Shown: in pieces, positions 45,967 through 57,260 of the stretch
Layout of the letters: the number at the start of each line of letters is the position of its first letter
Position numbering within the stretch: the stretch's first letter is position 1
DNA from: Yamagishiella unicocca
Taxonomy: Eukaryota; Chlorophyta; Chlorophyceae; Chlamydomonadales; Volvocaceae
Length of the DNA stretch: 64,000 nucleotides
Direction: 5' to 3'
Assembly: GCA_003116995.1 (NCBI GenBank)
Contig: BDSL01000009.1
Coordinates: 1,745,179-1,809,178, forward strand
Notes under the pieces: generated by a model
The model's database searches: none
What the model saw: the letters and a program-made list of their open reading frames with translations, nothing else
What the model was told of the DNA's origin: nothing
Position numbers and translations under genes: made by a program

Positions 45967-47430
45967 CGGTAGCCCGCTGCCAGGTTGGCACGAGCGCAGC
46001 GACGTGGACGCACCTCGTTAGACCAGAGTCCTCTGCCGCTACGTTAAGTGTCGCGGCGGCAGAGGCGATGCACCGGCCGCGCGCGGTGCCAGCCAGGCCA
46101 TGGGCGGCGACGGCAACGGGTAGGACCGGCGCACGTGCGCATTGCGCGTTGCGAAGTGCTGTGAGGGACACAGAAAACGGAAGTAAAGACCATTTGCGCT
46201 GGCGGGTAAGAGGAATTGGAGGTGAGGGTCCGAGGGGCGTTGCAGATGCCCATTCAGGGGATCGCAAAGGCGATGAACTCAAGAGCATGGCAGCAGTGTG
46301 CTTACTTTGCCTTTATGCACTGATGGCGTGTCGTGAGGCATATGACCCCAAGTCAATTGAAGCTCCGTAATGCATGAAGCCCAATATGCTCAACAAACAT
46401 CGATTGACAGGACAAGTTCGCCATGTTATATTTACAACATAAAGGTTTGTCAACATACCTCCACTGGTCTCACGACTACATTTTGCGTTTAAATCGGGTG
46501 CCACCACACCGAAGCGAGGAGCACGGACCGAGGCCAGAGAGCGTCCACTGCATTGAAGCATGACAACTGCTGCAGCGGGCGTCGCTTGCCGAGAGAGTCT
46601 AGCAGATGTCCTCAACGGTAATCGCAGCCGAGAGACCGGCGTAAGCGACCACATGCGCGTTGTTGTGGTTCCGCAGTGACAGCAATAAGAACCTTTGGAT
46701 AAAGTTGGCGCTGCATTCCAATAAAGATGCACTGCGAGCATATGCCCTCGTATCTTATCGGGTACGACGGGACCCATGGGCCAGATACGCTCGCGACATG
46801 TCCGGCTACCATTTCGGGGTTGATCACATACTTCTGCGCAAGTTATTTGTACGTATAGCCTATACACCGGTTTTGCCTAGCTATAAACCGTTACTTGGAA
46901 ACTGAGTGAGCATACAGGACGGTGCGGCACGGGATCAACTAAGAACATTGCGTCCGAAACGGTTGCCCAGATTCGTATGTACATTAAGTGGATCGATGCA
47001 GGAGCGATCGGTTGATTGGTGCTTGACTATAAGCTCTTGTCGTGGAGCCTGCAAGGCCCGTGATGCAGGCGCGAAGGTCGGTGCAAGCCGTAGTCACGTA
47101 CAAAGCAACGAGATGGGAGCATTCAGTGCCATGCTTGTCGCATATTTATGCGGTACTCTTCCCCGCCGCTTACTTCTCTCCTGGAGCGAGCAAGTCAGGG
47201 CATCCAAGCAACGAGTTTCCGTGGGTCCCGACCGCAGTGCTCCCATTCGTATTTCCGGCTCACTGGCTTACTGGCGTTGCGGAGCAAGCGGCGCGGGGTC
47301 AGACGGCATCAGATTTCAAAGGTCTTTCAGTGGCGAGACGGACGGTAGCCGTCACTGCCGCGACCGCGACGGCAGAAGCTGAGCGCATCGGCCGGCCGGC
47401 CAGGGACAGCGGCAGGGAGATCAGGGCACG
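45967..47430. other. 5' flank of the GH13 gene and gene-poor stretch
   Basis: The first part must hold the GH13 promoter (minus strand). No TATA box stands out. From about 46350 to 47300 the sequence is less GC-rich than the genes, and I see no exon chain or repeat I can name. Confidence 0.35.
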
Positions 47431-47439
47431 TCGCCAACC

Positions 47440-48138
47440 ATTCCGACTTCGTTACAGTGAACGATGCTGTCAGCGGCAGGCGTGGTGCTGATGGTGGCGC
47501 CGTCGAGGAGGACCACCTGCTGGGCTACGAGCTGCTGGCCCAGCTGGCCAGCTGCTCGATGTAGAGCTGGATCCGCAGCATCCACAGCATGAACCGCGTT
47601 ACGCACCAGGCGGGCAGGCGCACCCTTATTTGCACCCGCAGCCGCAACACCACCATAGCGGCGTCACGCAGGTGCTGCTGGGGCCGCATCCCTGTGGCCT
47701 ACTGCTGCTGCTGCGGCACAACTGCCCACGTGGCACCCCGCAACTCGGGGGGCGAAGAGTGTCAAATGCGACTCGGGCAGTTGGCGCCGATCCTGGCGGC
47801 TTACCTGCTCGGCATGTTTCCCCCTCACCAGCCTACTCCTCCAGTAACTACCAGGGTTATGACATCGAGGCCTCGTCCGTCGACGCCGTCATGCAACAGC
47901 TGTGAAACCGCTATGGAGCCAAATAGGCACGGTAGACCTGTGCAGGCAGCAGCAGCAGCCCAGGGTTCACCCCCTTCCACTGGAGCTGGAGGGGCTGGTT
48001 CGAGGGTTGGGAGTGGGACCGACGGTGGCGCGTGGACTGCGCCAGCAGCGGCCAGTGCGGGTGTACGTGCTGCAGCCACTGCTCAACTCGCTGGTGGAGG
48101 CGGTCCGTGACGACTGGCGGGACCTGGCGAGTGGGTAG
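47440..48138 (+). CDS. Unrecognised exon-like segments (possible partial gene)
   Basis: Several stretches read like protein but do not join in one frame: EEDHLLGYELLAQLASC near 47500, SSSNYQGYDIEASSVDAVMQ ending at a TGA near 47905, and LELEGLVRGLGVGPTVARGL with VYVLQPLLNSLVEAVRDDWR ending at a TAG at 48136-48138. I do not recognise any of them. They could be exons of one poorly resolved gene, or remnants. Confidence 0.22.
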
Positions 48139-48140
48139 CT

Positions 48141-48740
48141 GGGGAGGGGACAGGGCCGAACGGGGCGGCAGGATGGGGTGCCCGTGTACCACCCACCGAC
48201 CCAGCCACCCGGCACTGCTACCGCTACTGCAACTGCCACTGCTGTTTGGGTAGGGGTGTAGGGACCTGCCACTAGGCGTTTGCAAAGGCCGGGCTTGCGC
48301 GCCGCACCACTTGCTGTGACGGCTCCATGCATTTCATTACGGAACCCGCAGCCTGCGCTCTCCTCCTTTTTCCCCCCGCCCGCCCGCCTACTCCCCTTCC
48401 CCCCTTCCCCCCTCCCCCCCTCCCAAACCCCTTTTTGATTTCGCATCCACGCGTCTTTCCGCAATTCGTCCGCTCCGTTCAGTGAGGCTGCTGCGGGCTG
48501 GGCACTGAGCACCTTGGCGATGGTAATGCAAGTAGGTGGGGGAGAGGGCGGGGGGCCGAGGGAAGTGCAGTGGGGGGTGGTTCGCAGCGATGAATGTGAC
48601 AAGGCAAAAGGAATGCTGCGGGGCGAAGGAGGGGGCGAGAAGACCCTTTCACACGACATAGGAGACGGAGGAGGAACGCACAGTCGTTGGGTGCTTTACG
48701 AACACGCGTTTGAGTTTGTCAGAAACTCCCATTGACTTCT
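48141..48740. other. Intergenic, pyrimidine-rich
   Basis: A C/T-rich run (CCCCTTCCCCCCTTCCCCCC) lies near 48395-48425. I see no gene. Confidence 0.4.
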
Positions 48741-48837
48741 GGGAACCTCTGTCGCAGCTCGTTGACGTTGTGCCAGATGAAAACAATAAAACTGCTGGGA
48801 GAGTTCGTTTTACCGTACATTTGGGCCGCCTACTGGA

Positions 48838-49070
48838 GGATTTGGGTTGTGGATGGGCAGGATACCGTGGGACCAGACGCGTCGGCGGCCCCAGCCCGCA
48901 TAAAGACCATTATCGTCGGGACGAGGCACTTTACCACCCTTCCCAGGTAGCGCCGCCCTGGCTAGTAGGAGCGCCGCTGTGACACCAGCAGCAGCAGCAC
49001 CCAGAAGCCCACAGCCGAAAACAAGCATACGAGCAGACGGTTCCTATATCCCGAAAGCGGCCGTGAGACC
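48838..49070 (+). repeat. Left copy of a diverged duplication
   Basis: It shares with 49460-49735, in the same order, a GTGGGACCAGACGCG-like tract, CCAGCCCGCATAAAGACC, a TACGTTACC/CACTTTACC tract, a CAGCAGCAGCA tract and a final CGAAAGCGGCCGTGAG. Read in one frame both copies give a VGPDA...PARI(K/Q)T peptide, so the duplicated unit may once have been coding. Confidence 0.5.
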
Positions 49071-49459
49071 CACCTGCTGCTGGCCAGAACCCAAAGCGAT
49101 TATTAGCGACGTCCGTCGACGTGAAACGTGCGGGACGGATGGGAAGCGGTATGAGGCGTCAGGACGCGTGTAAGGCAGCGAAACGAATCTACATGGGCCG
49201 AAGCCATGAACAGCTGTGCGGGGGCAAGGCGCGCGCAAACATGGGGAGCGGCAGAAACGGGGTTGGGGTGGGTGGACATAATAACCGTGTTCGGGCGGGG
49301 GGGGTGGGGGGGTTGCACGGGGGTGGGGATCGCGGCACAAGGGGGGGGGCATTGAGGAAGACCCGTGGAGAGGGGGAGGGAATTGCTGCACAGGGATTTA
49401 CTACCGATAAACCTGAGGATATGGCCCATCGTTGGGCGGTAGCGTGCGATGAGGTGCAA

Positions 49460-49735
49460 ACGGGGGAGCTGGGGTGCGTGGCGCGCTGGGACATGGTGGG
49501 GCCAGACGCGGCGAAGCCCGGCTCCATCCCAGCCCGTATACAGACCGTCGAGATGAGGTACGTTACCAAACGCTACCTACCATGTCCGTTTCCGAGGCGT
49601 GGCTTGAACACTCCCACCCTGGCTGCTGAGAAACCGCGGCGGCTACAACAGCAGCAACCGCAACTGCAAGCCTACAGCCAAAACGTGAGCCTAGAGGAAA
49701 GACAAGCCTTAACCCCCGAACGCGGCCGTGAGGGG
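49460..49735 (+). repeat. Right copy of the diverged duplication
   Basis: This is the partner of 48838-49070, about 620 bp downstream. It ends directly at the left end of a long family A element (GAGGGAGACCCGTGGATGC at 49741), so one of the two arrangements may reflect insertion beside the other. A short extra piece of family A head (GAGGAAGACCCGTGGAG) lies between the copies at about 49352. Confidence 0.5.
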
Positions 49736-50560
49736 TTTCGAGGGAGACCCGTGGATGCAAGAAAAACCGTTTAGGAAAGACGTTTCGAGGTGCATGCATG
49801 CTGGAGAACTTGGGTGAGGATACCAAAGACGAAGGTCGTATGTCGACTATCGGATGCTAAGCGGAATCGGCGGCCGCTAGACGAAAGGAAGCGAGGACTT
49901 TGCGCGACTCAAGGCAACGTTTCGCGAAATCGGTTGGTTTTGGGCGCTAGCTGGAGAACTTGGGTAGGCGGCGAGCATTGGTAGAGCGGACAACGCGGCA
50001 AGGCCCCGACCCGCCCGAATACCGACCATAATGTTGCGGAGGACGTGAGGAAGCCAGGAATTACCAGATGGGGACCGCCGGCGTCCGTGGCAGGAGGCCA
50101 GAGCCGCGCCGCGCCGCCATGGGGGACTGGAGACGGCGAGAGCCTAGACGCAGGTCCCGACGCCCGCAGACAAGAATGCAATGACTAGCAAAAAGCGAAC
50201 AAAACATGTGCCCGACCCGGCGGTGGAACTCACCTGGCCAGGGCCCAGAGCGGGCGGTGATGGCGGTCGACGCGACGCATGGGGGCAGGGGGCACTGGCG
50301 GGCGCCAGAAACAACACCAGTGTGCGGAGTGGGAGGGCAGGGGCCAAAATAACGAAGAAGCCCCAGCGGCGTGGCGAAAGCGACAGAGCGAGGTGGTGAA
50401 GGGGAGGCCGGACATGCTGAGAGTGGGGTACGACGCGGTCCTGTACGACGGAATACGGCGATTAGGAAAGATGGGGCGTGTAGATGCGGGGCGGGGGGGA
50501 CCGCAGGCGAGCAGACAGGAGACGGGGATGGCAGCGCGCGGTCCGGGCTGGACGGATCCC
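49736..50560 (+). repeat. Family A repeat, long copy
   Basis: It is a near full-length partner of 28308-29150: same left end, GGTGCATGC tract, GAACTTGGGTGAGG, AGACGAAAGGAAGCGAGGAC, GAGGACGTGAGGAAGCC, the CTGGCCAGGGCCCAGAGCGG tract, and an end near GGGCTGGACGGATCC. Small indels disrupt every frame between the copies. Confidence 0.75.
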
Positions 50561-50569
50561 CACAGCACT

Positions 50570-51430
50570 GCCCACCCGCTCACCCGCCATTCGCACACCG
50601 TCTCCTCCCACAGCCCCCCCTCCCCCCCCCCCGAATAGGCCCCCTGTCCCGCGCCCCTCGCCGCCGGCGTCGCATTGTGGCGGCGCCGTGCTCGCTGTGG
50701 CAGAGGGGGGCGGGAAGGGAGAGAGTGTGAGAGCGATGCGGTTGGTATAGCTTGCTGTGGGTGTTTCGGGCCGCCTGGTGGCGGGGGGAAGCGGCCGTGG
50801 AGGGGGAGCGGGGGCTGGCGGGGGATGAGGTGCGGAGAGAGGGGGAGGCGCGGCGCGCGTGGAGGCCGGGGGGGGGGGGTTTACAGGCAAGGGGGGCCGG
50901 GGCTTGCTGCTGCAGCTGCGGGGCGCCAGAGCTGCTGCGGCGCCGGGGCGGGCTGCGGCGGCTGCGGCTGTTGCTGCGCGCTGGGGCAGGCTGCTGCGGC
51001 TGCGGCTGCTGCTGGGCGCCGGGGATGTCAGGGAGGTCCGAGGCTGCCGGCTTGCCCGACGAGGTGTGGGTCCCGCCGCTGGCGGGATCAGCAGCGGTCA
51101 GGTAGAGCGGAGCCGGCGGAGCGAGGGCGGGGCGGCCGAGGCGAGTGGGGGTGGGCCGGAGGGGAGGAGGGGGCGGGGACGCAGGGGCGATGGTGGGGGG
51201 TTCACAGGTGGCGGTGGATGGCGGCCAGGAGGCCGACGTCGCCCGTGCGGCGAGCGTGGTGGTAGAGGAAAGGGAAGGCCGCGACCTCGGAGCTTGGTGA
51301 CCAGCCGACGTTGGGAGTGGCCTTCGGTGACGAGGTGGGCAACCTCGCTGGCAGCGCATGGGGGGGGGCCCTTTTGCATCTTGACGGTGGCGGCGTAGTA
51401 GGCGGGGGGGGAGATGGGCTGGCCCGTGGC
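50570..51430 (-). repeat. Family C repeat, minus-strand copy (Gln/Pro/Ser-coding appearance)
   Basis: On the minus strand a frame of 300 codons contains PAPLYLTAADPASGGTHTSS followed by Gln/Pro/Ser-rich sequence. The same peptide in slightly different form (PAPLYLTATAPASGGAHTSS) occurs on the plus strand at about 59938-60000. Conserved amino acids at two places, embedded in repeats, suggest a domesticated or decayed mobile-element protein. I cannot name it. Confidence 0.45.
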
Positions 51431-51910
51431 GGTGAGGGTGGGGCGGGGGTATAAAAGAAATCTGCGAATCCAAGGCCGACAAACCAAGGGCGATGACGAT
51501 GGGGGTTCCAGAAGAGATGATTGGCGAGTAGGCGGAAGTGCTGTGGAGTCGTAAGATAGCGGTAACGTAGACTAGTAGGAAACATTGGTGCTATGAAGGC
51601 GACTAAGTGGTGAACTGAGTCAAGGCGGCTGGACGAGAAGCTGGTGAACGCTGGTCGGAATAACGTGAAGCCAATGGTCGCGACGACGTCTCAAGCGGAG
51701 AGCAGTCCGGTAAACTATCCACAGCCCGTGAATGCGAATGAAATGAGCAACGTACCCGGCACAAGAGAACCCGCCTTGCAACACATGGAAATGTAGACTG
51801 ACCGGAAGAACGGCAAGGAAAGACCGAGGTGAGTGAGCAAAGGTGGCGGGCGTCAGGATTGGACCATGAGGATGAAGGCATGCGACGGGCAGGCAGGGGC
51901 AGAAGGGATG
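51430..51910 (-). repeat. Family B repeat, long copy, minus strand
   Basis: It is the reverse complement of the copy at 25850-26330, including the GAATCCAAGGCCGACAAACC terminus near 51466-51485. The two families C and B abut here. Confidence 0.6.
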
Positions 51911-53739
51911 TGATGAGATGTGCAACGACTATGTACTGCTATGTTAATATGGAAAAGATGGAAAGGAGGAGGATATGGTGTGGGACGGGTGAGGTGGATG
52001 GGTCCGGCGTGGAGGGGCGACGTATGACAGGCCAGGACAAGCAGGATGCGTGTGGGGTGGGGGGATAGGCGAGCTGCCTGGCACCAAGGGTGGGAGAGGA
52101 GGAGGGTTCGCATGTAGGGGGGGGGGGAGGGCCGATAGGAGGGGGATGGGAGGAGGGGGCGAGAGTTGGGTGGGGGTGGGAGATCCGGCCAGGGGGTGGT
52201 GGCGATGGTGGGCCAGCGGCGGCTGCGGGAGGGGGGGAACGGGTGTGGGACGTGACGGGGATAGAAGCGTGGCGGGGGCCGGGGCCGCGATGTCGGGGGC
52301 TCAGGAAAACGGCGGGCGTTGGGAGGTGAGGACGAGGGTGATGGCGGCCGCGGAAGTTGTGGTAGGCAGCAGGGCCCGACAGCAGTGGAGACGGCGCGGT
52401 TCGTGCAAGACGGATCCCAATAGCACCGCTTGAGGCAGCGGTGGTGTACAACACAGCCATCGTTGCAGGGAGGGGGAGGGGGCGGCGGGCTCAAGGGGCC
52501 ACCGGGTGGGGGCACCAGGACGAGGATTTAGAGGTCCCGCACGCATTGCGTGTCGGCAGTAGACGATTTGTGGAGCGGAGGAGGACTTCCCGTCACGGTG
52601 ATGGTGAATTTGGAGGTGCTGTCATGGGCGAGGAGGGCGGCGGGGAGGAGCTCAGTTAAGGTGTTGGTCCGGGGGAGAAGGTGTGTTGTTTTACATAGTG
52701 GTGCACCAAGGTGAGGGTGAGGGAATATGTCTTCACGGGGGGGGGCGGGGCAATGTGGGGGCGGTACCGGCCGTAGTAGTCCCAGCGTGCGGTGAGGGCA
52801 GGCTTGTGCGCATCAGGGAACATAGGATACGGTCAGGTGGTGAAGACAAGGCCACGGGCGCGGTGCTTGCGGTGTCGCAGGTGCAGGGCTTGGTCCGCGT
52901 ATTAGGGGTGTGGTTCGCATTGTTGGCTACGACAATGCACAATGACTGCCACAGCCCTCTCTAGCTAGCCAGCACCGCCTCGCCACGTCACTGCCTTGTG
53001 AGTACCCACCACGACGTGAAGGCCACCGTCATGGCCACAACCCCTCTCGCCGACCCTCTCCCCCCCCTCGATGCGATTCCCACGACCTCCTGGCCTACGA
53101 TTGGGTGCGATATGATTGGGTAACCCCCTTACTCACTCCTCCCCGTCCCATCCCCGCCCATCAGACCCAGCGGCTGGAGTGAATTGCCGCCACCCAGACT
53201 GAGTGGGGCCCAAGCTGTCCGTGGCGCCGGGGTTCCCTGGTGGCCGCCTGGGAGGCTCACAGCAGGGCCCAGCAGGCGCTTAAACATGTACGGATGGTGG
53301 GTGGGTGCGCGCTGGTCCCTGGGCGCTAAGCATGGGGCTGTGCACTTCGATCACTGCCACCACCATCACCACCGGGCCCTCTGATGGGGCAGCTCCCCCG
53401 CCCCCATTCGCACCCGGATGAAGCACACTTTCGCACACGCCTGTGCCGCCGCTGTAGGAGCTAGAGAAGCGCACCTACGAGCATGGTAATTGTCTCTGGT
53501 GGAGACGTTGTGCGGGTGGGCAGCTGCAGGAGGGAGTGGGGCCGGACAATTGGGGGTGGTGGAGGGGGGAGGGGGGAAGAGGGGCCATGGCAAAGGGGCG
53601 TGGAGGAAGGGGGGAAAGGGGGTGGGGCGAGCAAGAGGGTGTGTGGAGGGGACGGGGCAGGATAAAGGAGGAAAGGGGCTTGGGGAAAGGGGCGGGTGGA
53701 AAGGGCATGAACAATCACGACAATCGCGACAATCATCAC
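51911..53739. other. G-rich, gene-poor stretch
   Basis: The plus strand is strongly purine/G-rich, so the minus strand stays open by composition, giving Pro/Ser/Arg-rich frames. I see no splice-bounded coding segment or conserved motif. The short peptide with HFDHCHHHHH near 53350 comes from CAC/CAT triplets and is not convincing. Confidence 0.4.
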
Positions 53740-54405
53740 TGCCGCCCTTCCCGTCCATCGGGCCCACCCCCTCCGCCTCTGTCTCTTACGTTGCGCCGCT
53801 GGGGATTCTTCGTTGTTTTGGCCCCTGTCCACCCGTTCCACAACTGGTTGCTGTTACTGACACCCGACCGTGCCCCCTGCCCACATGCTTCACGCCGACT
53901 GCCATCGCCGCACCCTCTGGGCCCTGGCCAGGTGAGATTCACCGCTGGGTGCGGCACATGGTTTGTTCACTTTTTGCTAGTCGTTGCGTCCTTGTATGCG
54001 GGCCTCGGGACTTGCGTCTAGGCTCTCGCAGTCTCCGGTCCCCCATGGTGGTGTGGTGTGGCTCTGGTCTCTTGTCACGGATGCTGGCAGACCACCTGGT
54101 AAATTCTGGCTTCTTCACGTCGTCCAGAACCTTCCAGCTGGTATTCGGCGGACCGGGGCCTCGCCACGCTTTCTGCTATCCACTCGCTCCTCCATTTCGC
54201 CAAGCATCGCCCCAAGCAATCCAGCTTCGCAACACGTTCCTTGCGCCACACGGGGTCCTCACTTCCATTAGTCTAGACGCCGTCGCCAATCTAGCTTGGC
54301 CGACGGAGGCCTCCGTCTTTAATTTCCTCAGCCAAATTCTCTAGCATGTACCTCGAAACGTCTGTTCTACACGGTGTTACTTCGTACACGGGTTTCCCTT
54401 GCAAC
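53740..54405 (-). repeat. Family A repeat, minus-strand copy
   Basis: In reverse complement it matches the body and left end of the copies at 28.3 and 49.7 kb: the CTGGCCAG/GGTGAG tract, the GCGTCTAGGCTC tract, the end with CCTCGAAACGTC, and CACGGGTTTCCCTTGC. It is more diverged than the other two long copies. Confidence 0.65.
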
Positions 54406-54950
54406 CCCCCTCCGCTGCCTGCCGCAGGACCTGTGGCGCAGCGGGTGCTGGTCAGCGGGCGCCACCACCCCTCGCCTTCACAGCCTGGTGCCGCCGCCCT
54501 GCGGGGCCGCCGTGACTGCCGTGCAGGGCGACCGCCGTACACGTGCAGGGCGGCGTGGCGGTGGTGATGGCGGCCTCTCCTCCCGCCGCGATGGTGCCTG
54601 CAACATAATCTTCATTCTCTAGCTCCTATGGCAGCGGCGCAGTTGCGTGTGAAAAGTGCACTTCATCCAAGAGGGAGGGTCGCCAGGCAGCGTGCTCAAG
54701 CTCTCTTAGCCAGGTCAGCAGCCAGCCACCAGCACTGTGGAGGTGGTGTCCCGGATGTCCGGCTCCCCCTGCACGCTCTCGTTGGGCCATAGCATCTGGG
54801 CGCCAACCGACCAGGGCCAACAACCACCTATCCAGTTACAAACGCTATTATCACGAGGTACAGGCGCAACGTTGAAGAGGTGTCAGCTGTTCATGGGCAA
54901 GTTTATCAGGAGCTGCAGTTTATTTGACGACACCTGGCGTTGGTCGACCT
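54406..54950 (+). other. Exon-like remnant after a family A element
   Basis: After a pyrimidine-rich acceptor at about 54427 a frame reads DLWRSGCWSAGATTPRLHSL and continues to a stop near 54620. The next piece, near 54890, reads CQLFMGKFIRSCSLFDDTWR before a TAA. Neither is recognisable. They may be remnants of a gene broken by repeats. Confidence 0.2.
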
Positions 54951-56073
54951 AAGATGGTAGACAGGTTTTGATGCCGGTGCGCGGATTGCATCAAGGAAAC
55001 ACCTCGTTGGATATTTGCATTTTTTTGTGATGCGGTAGCCCTGGGCTAGTCGGCTCGACATGCGGCAAACTTATCTCCGGGACTAAGGGGTGTTTCTATG
55101 GACTTCGGTTTCGGCCGTGTAGATAGCTTTTACTACGCTTGACGTGAAAATTTGTTTTTATAGAGACCCGGAACTAGACCGGAACCAAGCGTTTTCTCCA
55201 CTCATTGTTTATTGGAGTCCCCCTGGAAGGCTTAATCCCAAAAGCCTATTCTGTTCCATGTGGCTGCCGAAATGGTGCCCGAACATCGTATTACCAGCGA
55301 CATTGGATGAAGGATCAAGGAAGGCTCGGCTTTCCTGGTCGACTTGCCACCATGTGTCCATAGCGTGTGAACGCCTCGGCCCGGGCGTAAACTATTCGTT
55401 TATGATTACCTAACGTATACGAGGATCATTAAAAAAGTAACTGCTACCATAAACAAATGTGGAATTGCTCGTGTTCCGCGCCACAGCAGTTTGGTTGGCC
55501 CGCGCGTTAGGTTGGCAACACCGATCCAGCGAGCTCACCATTCCTGACCGTTCTCACTGTACCTTTAATTTGCCGGCTGCCACGGCCAGATTGGCGACTG
55601 GCTTCGCAATGCTGCACAAACTACGATTTGGACGCGCAGCCTGTGTCCTCAAGTCGAGGTCTGATAGTTTTCATACAGAGTAAAGCAAGCAGAGGCCCTT
55701 CGGACAGTTGGTTGTCGCAACGGGGCCCCAAAGCCCAAGAGGGGCGCGATTTAGGCGAGGCCCCAAAGCTATTTGACATCTACTGTGAGGGCATGCCGCA
55801 ACATCGGGTATAAGTACGTTCTTGTACGCACATGTCTGATAAAGGCCGGTTGCCAAATTCGTTTGGCAGTTGTGAAGCCTTTGCCTTCTAGTGGAAGCGG
55901 GTAACGGTCGTACGGTCGCTACTGGGTCACAACAGGTCCTGGCAGTCTCCCTAAAGCAGACCGCCGCTTACTTTCTGGCTTAGCCCAGGCGTATGTTATT
56001 ACTTCTTGAAGCTCTTATTCATGGGCTGCTAGTACTTTAGACAACCTTTCCCAAACATTTCTTCCTTGCCCAG

Positions 56074-56199
56074 CTGCTGACCGCCAAAGCAATGGTGGCA
56101 TTCGAAGATCAACTACATACTTTCCTTGGTGCGCCTCTGGAAGCCACGGCGGATGGAGCTTTGTTTCGCGAACGGCATTTTGCGGACATGATCCTGTGA
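56074..56199 (+). CDS. Possible terminal exon, unrecognised
   Basis: A strong acceptor (TTTCTTCCTTGCCCAG) is followed by 41 codons and a TGA at 56197-56199. The peptide starts LLTAKAMVAFEDQLHTFLG and ends FRERHFADMIL. It reads like real protein, but I find no upstream exons and no known motif. Confidence 0.3.
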   Translation: MLTAKAMVAFEDQLHTFLGAPLEATADGALFRERHFADMIL

Positions 56200-56652
56200 G
56201 GTGGGGTAGCTAACCTGGAGCCTGCCTGGATTACGTATCAATCATCATTCCGTAGTTACATGATGTGCATATACAGTATCGTATTGCTAGAATGCTGTTT
56301 GCTTCGCTCTTTTGCTGCCATTGTAGTTGTCACAAAAGCTAAACTGGTCCCCAGCGGCCTATTTTCCGCAACTGCTGGACACTCTGGTGTGCTTCAGCAG
56401 GTATACCTTGCAAACAACGTCGATCATGGCTCCTGAGAGGCATCACGACATGTTTGCTCATGGGCACGGATTTTGCAACAGGAGACATCGAGTCACAAGG
56501 TTCTGAATCAGCCAATTCCACAACATTAAGGATGTCTGAAGCCCATATCGCGAAAGGCTCACTTCATAGGCATGACAGAGGTAAGCCTCGTTTGCCCTGG
56601 TCTTAACTTGCCAATTAGTCAATTCTTGCTTGCAATTATGTTAGTCTACATC

Positions 56653-56883
56653 TTATCCAATGCTCTGCAGATAATTCGCTGGAGAGTAATACTTCCTGGT
56701 GGTTGGAACCCAGTACAGGAACAGACTGCTGCCAACAATTACTATGCATGACATTGCTGAGAATGTCATGACAGTATCAGGTGAATCATACAGCTGCCCA
56801 ATGGAACCAGTGCTCAGCAGCCTACCCCTCCGCGCCCACATCTCCTCCCAAGCAACCAACTCAGTAAGGCTGGCATCCTTCAC
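56653..56883 (-). CDS. Small open frame with one predicted membrane segment, unrecognised
   Basis: The frame encodes 76 residues with a hydrophilic start (LVAWEEMWARRGRLLSTGS), a hydrophobic stretch (SAMSCIVIVGSSLFLYWV) and a short basic end. Codon use is AT-richer than in the three main genes. It may be an exon rather than a whole gene. Confidence 0.25.
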   Translation of the reverse strand: MKDASLTELVAWEEMWARRGRLLSTGSIGQLYDSPDTVMTFSAMSCIVIVGSSLFLYWVPTTRKYYSPANYLQSIG

Positions 56884-57260
56884 AATAATGGTTGCAATTT
56901 ATGGTTGCCACCGGGTGCTGAGTCCTGCTTTCATTTTATCACTTCCTCCTCACTCAAGGAGGCGGCCACACCAATGAGCACCAATGAGCACCTTCATGGT
57001 GCAATATTGAAGTGCCAAGCTTGAGGACTCCTGTTCTACTGCTCCAGGATAGAAATTCATCATGGCAAACTTCTGTTCAGCACAGCCAATCAAGCAACCC
57101 CTTGGCTGTGCCTCTCCTCCAGATCTCCTGGTTCTTGCTGAAATCTTCACACTGGTTTTTTCTCATTGCTACACTGGATATTGTGTCTGGCTTTAATCCA
57201 ATCACCTCCTGCTGCAGCCTAGATCCCCTAATAAAATTGGACACCATAAGGTAAGGTGCT

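Larger units (their letters stand above)
54951..57260. other. Lower-GC island with two unrecognised coding candidates
   Basis: The base composition shifts toward A+T compared with both flanks. Apart from the two candidates listed separately (56074-56199 on plus, 56653-56883 on minus) I see no gene, RNA or repeat match. Confidence 0.4.

Noticed and set aside
53184..53384. Frame with a His-rich end near 53350
   Set aside because: The histidines come from a CAC/CAT simple repeat, with no conserved motif or splice context.
53490..54344. 284-codon plus-strand frame
   Set aside because: It runs from G-rich filler into a reverse-oriented family A repeat. The equivalent frame is broken in the other copies, so it is not a conserved gene.
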